Source: JBPCOI01 sp051000395 (lineage in GTDB: Bacteria; Actinomycetota; Actinomycetes; Mycobacteriales; Jatrophihabitantaceae). Taken from it: DNA of 22,904 nucleotides. Position numbers and translations under genes: made by a program. Shown in pieces: positions 1-7,156 of the stretch; position 1 is the first letter of the stretch; each line of letters opens with the position of its first letter. Under the pieces are notes generated by a model. It was not told the DNA's origin and did not search any database. It saw only the letters and a list, made by a program, of their open reading frames with translations. The DNA lies in the NCBI GenBank assembly GCA_051000395.1, contig JBPCOI010000065.1, forward strand, positions 1 to 22,904, read 5' to 3'.

Positions 1-1
1 G

Positions 2-805
2 CCCGACCCGGTGCGGGCCGGGCCGGTGGCGGTGCGCGCGGACGCCGGCTACTTCGCCGGAGACCTGGCCCGCGCCGCCCGCGAGCAGGATGTGCGCTTC
101 GCTATCGGCGCCCCACGCCTCGCGCCGCTGTGGCGGCTGCTGGGCGGGCTCGGCCAGGACGCCTGGACCGACGCGATCGACATGCCCGGCGCCCAGGTCA
201 CCGTGTCGGACTACAAGCCCGCTGACTGGCCGGAGGGCACCCGGCTGCTGATCCGCCGGGTCCGCCTGGCACCCGAGCAGATCTCGGGCGATCCCCGCTC
301 GCGTCGGCGCCGCACCTTGCCTCCCGAGCAGCGGGTGCTGCCGCTCGCCGAACTCGCCGAACTGGACGCCATCTACGGCTACTCCTTCATCCTGACCGAC
401 CTGGACGTGTCCAGTGCGGATCGGGCCGTCGCCGTCGAGCACTGGTACCGGCACCGCACCAGCGTCGAGAACGTCTTCCGCGACGGCAAACACGGGGCTG
501 CTATGCGGCACCTGCCCTCGGGCTACCCGGAGGTCAACACCGCCTGGATGTGGGGTGCGCTGCTCGCGGCCAGCATGGCCGGCTGGCTGCACCAGCTCAC
601 CGCCACCAGCGATGACCACGGACAACTGCACGGCTACGGGATCCGCGGCGGCAAGGCCATGATCACCACCTTGCGACACCTGATCATCCGCGTCCCCGGC
701 CGACTCACCACCCACGCAGGCCTGCTCGTTCTGCGCCCGCCACCTGGCCACGACCTGCTCGCCGAGGCCCTCGCCCGACTGCGCGACCTGCCCACCACAG
801 CCTGA
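2..805 (+). CDS. IS1380-type transposase, 3' part (cut by window edge)
   Basis: This is the C-terminal part of a DDE transposase with an RNase H fold. The reading frame is open to the left edge (Pro-Asp-Pro precedes the first GTG at 11), so the gene starts outside the window and that GTG is not a real start. Seen in the sequence: an R-x-D-x-G-Y motif near the beginning (codons about 40-60), typical of the second acidic catalytic residue, and a perfect Y-x2-R-x3-E-x6-K signature at 446-490, whose Glu (codon at 467) would be the third catalytic acid. The C-terminal stretch rich in Trp, Met and Ala resembles IS1380-family transposases of actinobacteria, which is from memory of the family. About 265 residues are visible; family members are usually 420-480 aa. 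No disabling mutation is seen in the visible part. It marks the left side of the window as mobile or accessory DNA. Confidence 0.85.
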   Translation, partial: PDPVRAGPVAVRADAGYFAGDLARAAREQDVRFAIGAPRLAPLWRLLGGLGQDAWTDAIDMPGAQVTVSDYKPADWPEGTRLLIRRVRLAPEQISGDPRSRRRRTLPPEQRVLPLAELAELDAIYGYSFILTDLDVSSADRAVAVEHWYRHRTSVENVFRDGKHGAAMRHLPSGYPEVNTAWMWGALLAASMAGWLHQLTATSDDHGQLHGYGIRGGKAMITTLRHLIIRVPGRLTTHAGLLVLRPPPGHDLLAEALARLRDLPTTA

Positions 806-937
806 GCATCCCGGCCGCCGTCTGGCCCCGACCCTCCCCGGAGACCCGCAACCCGAGGCGCCACTCGGGCCACGAGCACGCCCGCAACCCGATACACGCC
901 ATCAGGAGATCAACAACCGATCCTGCAGACCAACTCA

Positions 938-952
938 CCGCGCTACTCGCGG
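938..952. terminator. Small GC hairpin downstream of the transposase
   Basis: CCGCG (938-942) and CGCGG (948-952) form a perfect 5-bp stem around a 5-nt loop, between the transposase stop (805) and the lipoprotein stop (1080, opposite strand). There is no T-run, so it is at best a weak bidirectional terminator or part of the IS right end. The rest of 806-1077 holds no gene that I can support. The right inverted repeat of the IS cannot be fixed because the left end lies outside the window. Confidence 0.25.
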
Positions 953-1077
953 ATTCGGGTCTGAATCGTCATCGTCAGGCCTAACCGTTGTCCCTTGCGC
1001 TATTTCCGGCGTCTGGGAGCCGTCGTGCCAGGACTACGCGGTCGAGGTTTTTGGTCTGCGCAGGGCGGCTCGGGGCG

Positions 1078-2094
1078 TCAGGAGGCGGTGATCTTGAGCA
1101 GTTTCAGTTGGTGGCCGTCCCAGTCCAGGGTTGCGGTGTAGTTGCCGCTGGCGTTGCCGGTGTGGGGGCCGTTGTCGGGTGAGAGGGAGTTGCCGTTGTT
1201 GGTGGTGTAGTGCACGTCCATGTGGTAGCTGCCGGTGACGGCGACGTTCCCGTGGGTGGTGTCGAAGGAGACGAGCGCGCCCTGCATGGGGTCACCGGTC
1301 AGGCTCCATTGGGCGCTGGTGACGGTGCCGACTTGGATCACGGCGAACAGCTGTGGGCAGTTGGGGATGACGAGACCACCGGCGGTGAGGGGCACGGGGA
1401 GGGTGGCGCAATCGGTGAAGCCGGCTTTGACGGCGGCGAGGGCTGCGGCGTCCGTGACCTCGGTAGGACGGGTGAAAGGCGGCAGGGTCGGAGCGGGCTG
1501 CGACGAAGCCGCGTCGCTGGAGCTGAACTGGACGTTCTGGAACGAGTGGCCGTCCCAGGTCATCGTGGCCGCGGCGATGCCGCCGACGTAATCCAGGTAG
1601 GGCCGAAGGGTCTGGCCGGCGGTCGTGTAGGAAGCTTCCATTTGGTACTGCCCGTACACCGTGACTTGACCAGTTGGGGTTGCCCCGCCGGGCTGCACGG
1701 GAACAGGCACCGCGACCGGGTGGTCCAGCGCCTGGTTGAGCACCGTCCAGTGCACGGCCAGCGCGTCACCGCCGCCCAGGCTTTGCGGACAGTTCGGGGG
1801 CTGCAGCGAGGTCGCCTGCGCGCAAATCTGGAACGCCGCGGTGGCGGCGTGAATCGCCTGCGCGGACCAATCCACCGGAAGTCCCGGCGGGACGGATGTC
1901 GAGGATGTCGGGGCTGCCGTGGGGGGCGGGGTGCATCCCGGAAGGGACCCGCACGGCATGGCTGTTGGGTCTCCAGGCCCGGGGGTGCTTGAGCTGCAGC
2001 CAGCTGCTGCCAGGGCGCAGGTCGCGATCGCGAGACCGAGCAGTCCGCGTCGCAGACGACGGTGGGTGGTAGCGGCCGGTAGCTGTGCGGTCAT
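1078..2094 (-). CDS. Secreted lipoprotein with two tandem copies of one domain
   Basis: 338 aa. The ATG at 2094 is preceded by a strong GGAGGT Shine-Dalgarno sequence (complement of 2100-2105) 5 nt away. The N-terminus is a lipoprotein signal: Arg-rich n-region (residues 12-16), hydrophobic 18-31, Cys33 after Ala-Ala-Gly, then a Ser/Thr/Pro-rich linker to about residue 75. The mature part is an internal duplication. Repeat 1 (about 78-191) and repeat 2 (about 217-336) share, in the same order, a Cys (91/229), N-C-P-Q (101/245), a Trp (116/263), G-x-Y-x-M (148/288), Y-T-T (156/296) and W-D-G-H (180/325). The two Cys of each repeat probably form a disulphide. The alternating strand pattern suggests an NTF2-like or beta-barrel fold, but I do not recognise a named family. 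It probably sits on the outer face of the membrane. It is divergent from the ECF sigma/sensor gene and may be one of its targets, which is inference. Confidence 0.8.
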   Translation of the reverse strand: MTAQLPAATTHRRLRRGLLGLAIATCALAAAGCSSSTPGPGDPTAMPCGSLPGCTPPPTAAPTSSTSVPPGLPVDWSAQAIHAATAAFQICAQATSLQPPNCPQSLGGGDALAVHWTVLNQALDHPVAVPVPVQPGGATPTGQVTVYGQYQMEASYTTAGQTLRPYLDYVGGIAAATMTWDGHSFQNVQFSSSDAASSQPAPTLPPFTRPTEVTDAAALAAVKAGFTDCATLPVPLTAGGLVIPNCPQLFAVIQVGTVTSAQWSLTGDPMQGALVSFDTTHGNVAVTGSYHMDVHYTTNNGNSLSPDNGPHTGNASGNYTATLDWDGHQLKLLKITAS

Positions 2095-2503
2095 TGCGGA
2101 CCTCCATGTCGAGTGGGCTCGGATGTCGAGCCGTCACGCATAGGACACCTACGGTCGCCGACTCTTGCGTTCAGACTCCAGACTTCTTCGCGTCCGCCCC
2201 GACCTGCTTCTTTGCGGACGACCGTTGACTGCGGACAGTACAGAACAGCTCTCGTGTCTAACCGCAATAGGACTGCAGTACCTGTGTCTGGGTGTCATGA
2301 GCTACCCGATTGGGGGCAACTCCCCACCGGCGGAGCCGGACCTGACTGTCCGCGGTGCCCCGGTCCTCGACCCACATCCCGGCACTCGCAACGCTCGCGT
2401 GAGCGCTCTCCCGCTACCCGTTGGTCCGGGAGTCGAACGGCTCCGCCCGGCTTCGCCGTCAGGTGTCGGTCACCGCTGAGAACCCGAACTCCACGAGAAC
2501 GGA

Positions 2504-2533
2504 TTGACGCCATGACGCCCGGCCCGGATCCTG
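2504..2533 (+). promoter_or_regulatory. Candidate promoter of the ECF sigma/sensor gene
   Basis: TTGACG (2504-2509) and GATCCT (2528-2533) are separated by 18 nt. A start site near 2540 would give a leader of roughly 35 nt before the ATG at 2577. The rest of the 2106-2576 intergenic region holds no gene I can support. Both divergent genes must be driven from it. Confidence 0.35.
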
Positions 2534-2576
2534 AGCGACAACAATGTCGGGACCGACGGCGACGCTCGAGGGCAGC

Positions 2577-4556
2577 ATGGCTGATGAGCAGGACCAGGAC
2601 CGGGAGGAAGACGAGGCGTCTTCATCGCGACAGGACCTGGACCTCGCGCGGGCGTTCATCGGCGGCGACAACGCCGCGTTCGACGCCTTCTACCGTCGTT
2701 ATGCCCGGCCGGTGCATGACTACGCGCTGGGTATCGTCCGGGACCGGAGCCTGGCCGAAGACGTCACCCAGACCACGTTCCTACGAGCCTACGAACAGCG
2801 AACTACGGTCCGTGATCCGGCGGCGGCACGAGCATGGCTGTATCGGATCGCGCATAACACCGCGGTCAACCAGGTGAGCCGAACCGTGCGCACCGACGAA
2901 CTACCCGACGACGCCCCGATCGCTTCGACCGGGCCCGGACCCGAGCAATCGGCCGAACAGACCGATACGGCACAGTTAGTGTGGGACGCCGCGGCCAGCC
3001 TGGAACCGCGCCAGTTCACCGTGCTGGACCTCGCGCTGCGCAAAGGCCTGTCCAGCGCCGAGATCGGCGAAGTCCTCGGCCTGGACGCCGCGCAAGCCTC
3101 GCTCGCGCTGCACCGATCCCGCGACGCGCTGGGCAACGCGGTCCGCTACCTGCTCGTGGCCCGCCGCCGCCGGCACTGCGACCGGCTCGCTGAACTGGTC
3201 CCGGTCGGGGTGCGCGCGTTGACGGTCGAGCAACGCGCGAGCGTCGATCGGCACATGCGCCGCTGCCCGGACTGCCAACACGCTGCACTGGTGCTGACCA
3301 CACCCGACGCCCTGTTCGGCGCAATCCCGATCGCGGCGCTACCCGCCGTACTGATCGACTGGCACACCCCCGCCGCCCGGCCCCCGCCGCCGACCCGACA
3401 CGGCCTGACCCGACCCCGACTCTGGACCATCAGCGGGGCCACGGCCGGAATAGCCGCCGCCGTCGTCGCGGCGGTGCTATTTGCGAACGGCGCCACCCAC
3501 CATTCCCAACCCTCCTCGGCCGGGAACCCGCCGCCAGCCAGCGCGGCCGGGGCGCCGTTGGCCGCGGTGGCGACCCACCCCTTCACCCCCATCGCCGCCC
3601 TCGCACCCGACACCTACTACGGGGCGAGCTGCCCCACCACCGCGACCTGCCTCGCGGGCGGCAAAGACGCCACCGGGCAGCCCATCCTCAGCACAAGCAC
3701 CGACTCCGGCGCCACCTGGCGCACCACCCACCCAGCCGTCCAGTTCCCACTCGGCCTGATCACCTGTACCAGCCCGACGCACTGCATCGGCGCCCAAAAC
3801 ACCGGCACCAGCGACGTGTTCCTGGTATCCGACGACGCTGGCGCGAGCTGGCAGCCCGCGCCCTCACCCCCGCTGAGCGCACTGCAGAGCGCCAGCTGCC
3901 CGACCGCGAACGACTGCCTAGCCGTCGGCGGCAACCAATCCGGCGTGGCTGAGGCGGTCGCGACCAGCGACGGCGGCCACAGCTGGCACCCGGCCACCGC
4001 GCCCGGGCCCGCGTTCTCTGTCGACTGCGTCGACCCAGCCCACTGCTGGGCCGCCGGCGCCGGGGCCTGGTTCACCACCGACCTCGGCGCGTCCTGGCGC
4101 ACCATCTCCCCGCCCCCCACCTTCGAGCAGGCCACCGGCGCACCGCCAGTAACCGGCCCGGGCATCGGAGGGTTCGGGATCGTGCTCAACGGCATCGCGT
4201 TCGGCTCCGACACTAACGGGATCGTTTTCGGCGGCGCACAATGCGGCGGCTACCGCGTCACCCAATGCGCCTCGGCGCTGTTCCGAACCACCAACGGCGG
4301 AACGAGCTGGACGTTCTGGGCATCCTCGAATGTCGACGCCTACGGCGACGGGAATTACGCGACCTGCCGAGGCAGCAGCTGCCTGCTCATCACCGACACG
4401 TTCACCAACTCCGTACTGGTCAGCACCGGCGACGGAATCACCTGGACCCGCCGGCAGACCTTCGACGGCCAGCTCACCGGGATCACCTGCGATCCCAACG
4501 GCGACCTGTGCTTACTCCTCGGCGCGACCGGGATCTATGTCGACCACACCGGCTAA
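2577..4556 (+). CDS. ECF sigma factor fused to zinc anti-sigma motif, TM helix and extracellular beta-propeller
   Basis: 659 aa if it starts at ATG 2577, which has GAGGG (2568-2572) just upstream. An in-frame ATG at 2544 lacks a ribosome site. Domain order (numbered from 2577): sigma-70 region 2 (about 24-90, with the D-Y-A-L-G-I-V-R-D and A-E-D-V-T-Q-T-T-F motifs), region 4 helix-turn-helix (about 139-187), a complete zinc anti-sigma pattern H-x25-H-x3-C-x2-C (H200, H226, C230, C233), a Pro-rich stretch, one membrane helix (about 282-306), and a secreted C-terminal half. That half has about seven repeats, each with a close Cys pair, and several carry an Asp-box/BNR-like S-x-D-x-G-x-[ST]-W motif (first at about 3697-3719, last at about 4420-4446). 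It reads as a disulphide-stapled beta-propeller. Predicted topology is sigma and anti-sigma in the cytoplasm with the sensor outside. Fusions of ECF factors to anti-sigma and membrane segments are known in Actinobacteria; freeing the sigma part would require regulated proteolysis. It is flanked by two lipoprotein genes on the opposite strand. Confidence 0.88.
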   Translation: MADEQDQDREEDEASSSRQDLDLARAFIGGDNAAFDAFYRRYARPVHDYALGIVRDRSLAEDVTQTTFLRAYEQRTTVRDPAAARAWLYRIAHNTAVNQVSRTVRTDELPDDAPIASTGPGPEQSAEQTDTAQLVWDAAASLEPRQFTVLDLALRKGLSSAEIGEVLGLDAAQASLALHRSRDALGNAVRYLLVARRRRHCDRLAELVPVGVRALTVEQRASVDRHMRRCPDCQHAALVLTTPDALFGAIPIAALPAVLIDWHTPAARPPPPTRHGLTRPRLWTISGATAGIAAAVVAAVLFANGATHHSQPSSAGNPPPASAAGAPLAAVATHPFTPIAALAPDTYYGASCPTTATCLAGGKDATGQPILSTSTDSGATWRTTHPAVQFPLGLITCTSPTHCIGAQNTGTSDVFLVSDDAGASWQPAPSPPLSALQSASCPTANDCLAVGGNQSGVAEAVATSDGGHSWHPATAPGPAFSVDCVDPAHCWAAGAGAWFTTDLGASWRTISPPPTFEQATGAPPVTGPGIGGFGIVLNGIAFGSDTNGIVFGGAQCGGYRVTQCASALFRTTNGGTSWTFWASSNVDAYGDGNYATCRGSSCLLITDTFTNSVLVSTGDGITWTRRQTFDGQLTGITCDPNGDLCLLLGATGIYVDHTG

Positions 4557-4569
4557 CCGTCCCACGTCG

Positions 4570-4600
4570 GGCCAGTGCCAGGTCAGACGTTGAACTGGCC
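4570..4600. terminator. Inverted repeat between convergent genes
   Basis: GGCCAGT (4570-4576) and ACTGGCC (4594-4600) are perfect 7-bp inverted copies around a 17-nt loop. They lie in the 54-bp gap between the stop of the sigma/sensor gene and that of the convergent lipoprotein. The position fits a shared terminator, but the loop is long and there is no T-run. Confidence 0.35.
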
Positions 4601-4610
4601 AACGAGCACG

Positions 4611-5294
4611 TCAGATCGGCGTAGGAAAAGTCACCGTCGCGTTGTTACTGGCATCCTGGTCCGCGAACTCAATCGCGGTGATCTTGTCTCCCGCGGCCAT
4701 ACGCATACAGATCTGCTTCGGGAAAACTAACGTCGAACCTGGGTCGACATGAACAATGTTCGGATCGCTACCCCCGCCGTAAACCAGCGGATTGGTGTAA
4801 CACTGCGGATCGCCGGCGCCCGCGGCGCTCAGCACATCTGGGAGCTGAACCGTGCCCCCCGAGGACAGGACGGCCGAGAACCCGCCCCCGCTGGCGTCGA
4901 AGTCATGGCCGGCATTGGACTGGTTCATAATGCTGAAACCCACCGCGACCACCGATATCCCAGCAGCACCGGTGAACCGACGCGTCAACGTCACCCGATA
5001 CTGCATCCCGTCATCGCCCGTAGCGCAGCTCGCCGGGCAGCCCCCCGCAGCCGTCGAACCGGTTGACTCCCCGGAACTCGACACGCCGCTGGAACCACCA
5101 CTGCTACCGGACGCGCTGGACGCGGTCACGAGCGAGGTAATGACCGAACTCGTCGGACTCGCGTGACCCGTGGTCGACGTGCTACAGCCGGCAAGCGCTG
5201 CGGCGGTCGACAGTGCTGCAAGTAGCCACGGACCTCCGCGTCCGACTTCCCGGCTGCTGTTGACGCGAGCGCGGTCCTGTCCAGGCTGTCGCAT
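4611..5294 (-). CDS. Secreted lipoprotein, probable DUF4352-like immunoglobulin fold
   Basis: 227 aa from ATG 5294. The frame is open up to 5504, but the extra residues are basic and low-complexity and precede the signal peptide, so I start at 5294; ATG 5324 is an alternative. No good ribosome site is visible for either. After a 20-residue basic n-region comes a hydrophobic stretch ending in the lipobox L-A-G-C, then a long Ser/Gly/Thr linker. The mature domain of about 140 residues holds four Cys: a C-x3-C pair at its start and two later ones in the segments D-P-Q-C-Y-T and K-Q-I-C-M-R. The order of strands (V-G-F-S-I-M-N-Q-S, then F-S-A-V-L-S-S-G-G, then P-G-S-T-L-V-F-P) resembles DUF4352-type Ig-like domains on actinobacterial lipoproteins. 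That is a fold-level guess. It is convergent with the sigma/sensor gene, and a role as partner or ligand carrier for the sensor is possible but unproven. Confidence 0.7.
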   Translation of the reverse strand: MRQPGQDRARVNSSREVGRGGPWLLAALSTAAALAGCSTSTTGHASPTSSVITSLVTASSASGSSGGSSGVSSSGESTGSTAAGGCPASCATGDDGMQYRVTLTRRFTGAAGISVVAVGFSIMNQSNAGHDFDASGGGFSAVLSSGGTVQLPDVLSAAGAGDPQCYTNPLVYGGGSDPNIVHVDPGSTLVFPKQICMRMAAGDKITAIEFADQDASNNATVTFPTPI

Positions 5295-5428
5295 GATGCC
5301 GCGGACAGCCCGACCTCGCGTCATGCGACGCCTGGGTCGTGCCGTTGCCGGCGCCTGGGTTGCTTGCGCACTGGGTAGCTCCCCTGCTCGCCGATCAACG
5401 GCCGTGAGGCGCGTCGTTTGCGCATCGA

Positions 5429-5668
5429 TCATTGCACGCCTGTCCGAGCCAGCCGGGGGAGGACTGCGTTGTTGCGCAGCGCCGTCGCCTCGACTCGGAT
5501 CCACCCTTCGCCCATTGAGCGACCTGCTCCCATCTCCGCGCGGGATGCCCCCAGATTTTCGAGCAGCCGAGCTTCTTCGGCTGGGTCGACGCGGACGAGA
5601 AGGCTGCCGTCACCGCCGCGATCGCCGGCGAGAAGTACATTGACCGTTGCCGAGGCCGGCGTGGGCAC
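5429..5668 (-). pseudogene. TfoX N-terminal-domain relic, 5' end missing
   Basis: The 79-codon minus-strand frame contains, in family order, L-L-V-R-V-D-P-A-E, then E-M-G-A-G-R-S-M-G-E-G-W-I-R-V, then A-L-R-N-N-A-V-L. This matches the second half of the TfoX-N (YjbR-like) domain, small proteins of about 110 aa common in actinobacteria (recalled family pattern L-L-V-R-V-D-P, then G-R-x-M-x-G-W-[IL]-x-V). The first half, including the M-F-G-G motif, is absent, and the frame upstream of 5668 does not resemble it. Only about residues 45-105 of the domain therefore remain. The GTG at 5668 is a formal start, but a truncated relic is more likely than an intact gene. The complementary frame at 5520-5693 also reads smoothly but starts at a stop codon and matches nothing I know. 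Confidence 0.5.
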
Positions 5669-5727
5669 CGGGCCAATTCACGCTGAGTGTCGCTGAGCAC
5701 TATTCCGGCGTGCACCCGGCGTGGAGG

Positions 5728-5751
5728 CCCGTAAGCGGAACGGCCTACGGG
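5728..5751. repeat. Inverted repeat upstream of the serine recombinase
   Basis: CCCGTA (5728-5733) and TACGGG (5746-5751) pair with a 12-nt loop. An overlapping alternative pairs AGGCC (5725-5729) with GGCCT (5742-5746). It lies about 120 bp before the recombinase start, where resolvases often have recombination or operator sites, but no second copy is seen. Otherwise 5669-5858 appears non-coding. Confidence 0.3.
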
Positions 5752-5858
5752 ACACCGCTGATACGACCAGCTGACCGTCACGTCGCGAGCCGTTCTCGGT
5801 ATCGACGATTCCCAGGAGACCCGCCCGCGATAATGCCCGGTAAAGGTAGCCTAACCGC

Positions 5859-5864
5859 TACAGT
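5859..5864 (+). promoter_or_regulatory. -10 element of a leaderless promoter for the recombinase
   Basis: TACAGT lies exactly at -12 to -7 relative to ATG 5871, and no Shine-Dalgarno sequence is present. This is the usual geometry of leaderless actinobacterial genes, with transcription starting at the A of ATG. No clear -35 is seen. Confidence 0.5.
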
Positions 5865-5870
5865 CATCCG

Positions 5871-6533
5871 ATGGCCAGAACGCTCGTCGGATACGCCCGC
5901 TGCTCAACCGACGCCCAGGACCTCACCGCGCAACGCGACGCGCTCGCTGCACTCGGTGTGAAGTCGAATCGAATCTACGTCGACCATGGCCTGACTGGAA
6001 CGAACCGAGCCCGGCCGGGGCTGCGCGAAGCCCTGGCCGCATGTCGGTCGGGAGACACCCTCGTCGTCACCAAGCTCGACCGGCTGGCCCGGTCGTTGAC
6101 CGACGCCCGCAACATCGTCGAAGAACTCACCGAGGCCGGCGTCAAGCTGAACATCGGCGGCTCGGTCCACGACCCGAACGATCCGGTCGGCCGCCTGCTG
6201 TTCAACGTCCTCGGGATGATCGCAGAATTTGAGTCGGACCTGATCAGGATGCGGACCAGGGAGGGCATGAGGGTCGCCAAGGCCAAGGGGCGCCTGCGCG
6301 GCAAGCAGCCCAAACTCAAGCCCGCGCAGGAGGCGCACCTCGTCGAACTCTGGCGGGCAGGCAAGCACACCAGCGCCGAGCTCGCCGAGCTGTTCTCCGT
6401 CGCCCGCTCCACCGTGTACCGCGCGGTCCAGCGGGCTGGCGAGCCGAAGGCCAACCGGACTCGTCGCACGTGGGTAGTAGCCACGTCTTCGTCGACGAGA
6501 CCAAGCGGGCGGGCTACGTCATCGCGGCGGTGA
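5871..6533 (+). CDS. Serine recombinase / resolvase
   Basis: 220 aa, a small serine recombinase of the resolvase/invertase class that would cut and rejoin DNA through a 5'-phosphoserine link. Catalytic domain about 1-125: Y-A-R-C-S-T with nucleophile Ser12 and Arg10, then T-K-L-D-R-L-A-R-S supplying Arg71 and Arg74. The long helix holds I-A-E-F-E-S-D-L-I and is followed by R-M-R-T-R-E-G-M and a basic linker (about 134-148). A C-terminal helix-turn-helix follows (about 165-190, S-A-E-L-A-E-L-F ... S-T-V-Y-R-A). All key residues are present. The last 30 residues are unlike the family. They overlap, in another frame, the conserved start of the next gene (6470), so the original stop may have been lost by a small shift. 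No target res sites are identified beyond the inverted repeat at 5728-5751. It is probably a mobile-element remnant. Confidence 0.85.
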   Translation: MARTLVGYARCSTDAQDLTAQRDALAALGVKSNRIYVDHGLTGTNRARPGLREALAACRSGDTLVVTKLDRLARSLTDARNIVEELTEAGVKLNIGGSVHDPNDPVGRLLFNVLGMIAEFESDLIRMRTREGMRVAKAKGRLRGKQPKLKPAQEAHLVELWRAGKHTSAELAELFSVARSTVYRAVQRAGEPKANRTRRTWVVATSSSTRPSGRATSSRR

Positions 6534-6997
6534 ATGTCACCGACATCGACGCGATCCGTAAGGTCATTCGCACTCTGGTGCTGCCAGGTCAGCGGCGGAT
6601 CCACATGAAGCACGAGCAGGCGCGTCGGCGGCGGATCATCGTCTCTGCCCTGGCCGCTACGCAGGTCCAGGCCACCGTCTACGACGCCGCACGCCGCTAC
6701 CGGACCGATCTGGCCGCCCGCACCGCATGCCTCACTGCCCTCGTCCAGGACATCGCCGCCCGCGGCGGCGATACTCGGCTTGTCACTCGAGAAGGACGAC
6801 TCCGTCGTGCGAGCCGATCGCCACGACCTATTCCAGCTCGCACGCCGGGGCGGCATTGCTGACCGGCTCGAGTATCGCCACCAGCGTGCCTACGACGAGT
6901 TGCTCCTTGCCCTGCCCGACATCGTGGCATGAAGCTGGTCCGCTCCGGCGAGTGGCGCAGGCGGATCAGCCCGATCCTGACCGACGTCCGCACCGTC
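6470..6997 (+). pseudogene. DUF3800-like gene, broken by two frameshifts and a stop
   Basis: The protein can be followed through three segments. Segment 1 (GTG 6470 to about 6784) begins with V-F-V-D-E-T-K-R-A-G-Y, a DUF3800-like RNase H-type acidic start, and runs to G-G-D-T-R-L-V. One extra base near 6785 then shifts the frame. Segment 2 (about 6786-6928) continues as L-E-K-D-D-S-V-V-R-A-D-R and ends at A-L-P-D-I-V-A, followed by TGA (6926-6928) where the family has Trp (TGG). Segment 3 lies one base out of frame and continues as S-G-E-W-R-R-R-I-S-P-I-L-T-D-V-R-T-V, to about 6997. Repairing these three lesions would give one protein of about 175 residues. The gene follows the serine recombinase and overlaps its 3' end by 64 bp, so the pair was probably one unit. 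Its biochemical role is unknown; DUF3800 proteins often accompany mobile elements. Positions 6998-7156 hold nothing recognisable. Confidence 0.7.
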
Positions 6998-7156
6998 TCA
7001 CCCCAAGAAGCGCGAAGCCCGAGCGCCGCGTCCGTCCGGACGGGTCTCGGGCTCACTTCCTCGCAGCTAGTGCCGCGGGCAAGTCAAGTATCGGCCGGCC
7101 ACGGCAACCGGGCCAGCATTCGTCGCAGCGGGTCGCGCTCAAGATCGATCTCGCGG

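Noticed and set aside
2390..2450. A tRNA T-loop-like string (GTTCGACTCC) on the minus strand
   Set aside because: The flanking bases do not form a T-stem, acceptor stem or anticodon arm; only a local GGAG/CTCC hairpin forms.
2113..2877. A long plus-strand reading frame over the sigma promoter region
   Set aside because: Arg/Pro/Ser-rich composition and overlap with the sigma gene in another frame indicate a high-GC shadow frame.
5295..5504. N-terminal extension of the second lipoprotein frame
   Set aside because: It would put about 70 basic, low-complexity residues before the signal peptide, which does not fit a lipoprotein.
5520..5693. A plus-strand frame with smooth codon use opposite the TfoX relic
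   Set aside because: It begins at a stop codon, has no start and matches no known family; high third-position GC on the complement of a real gene explains it.
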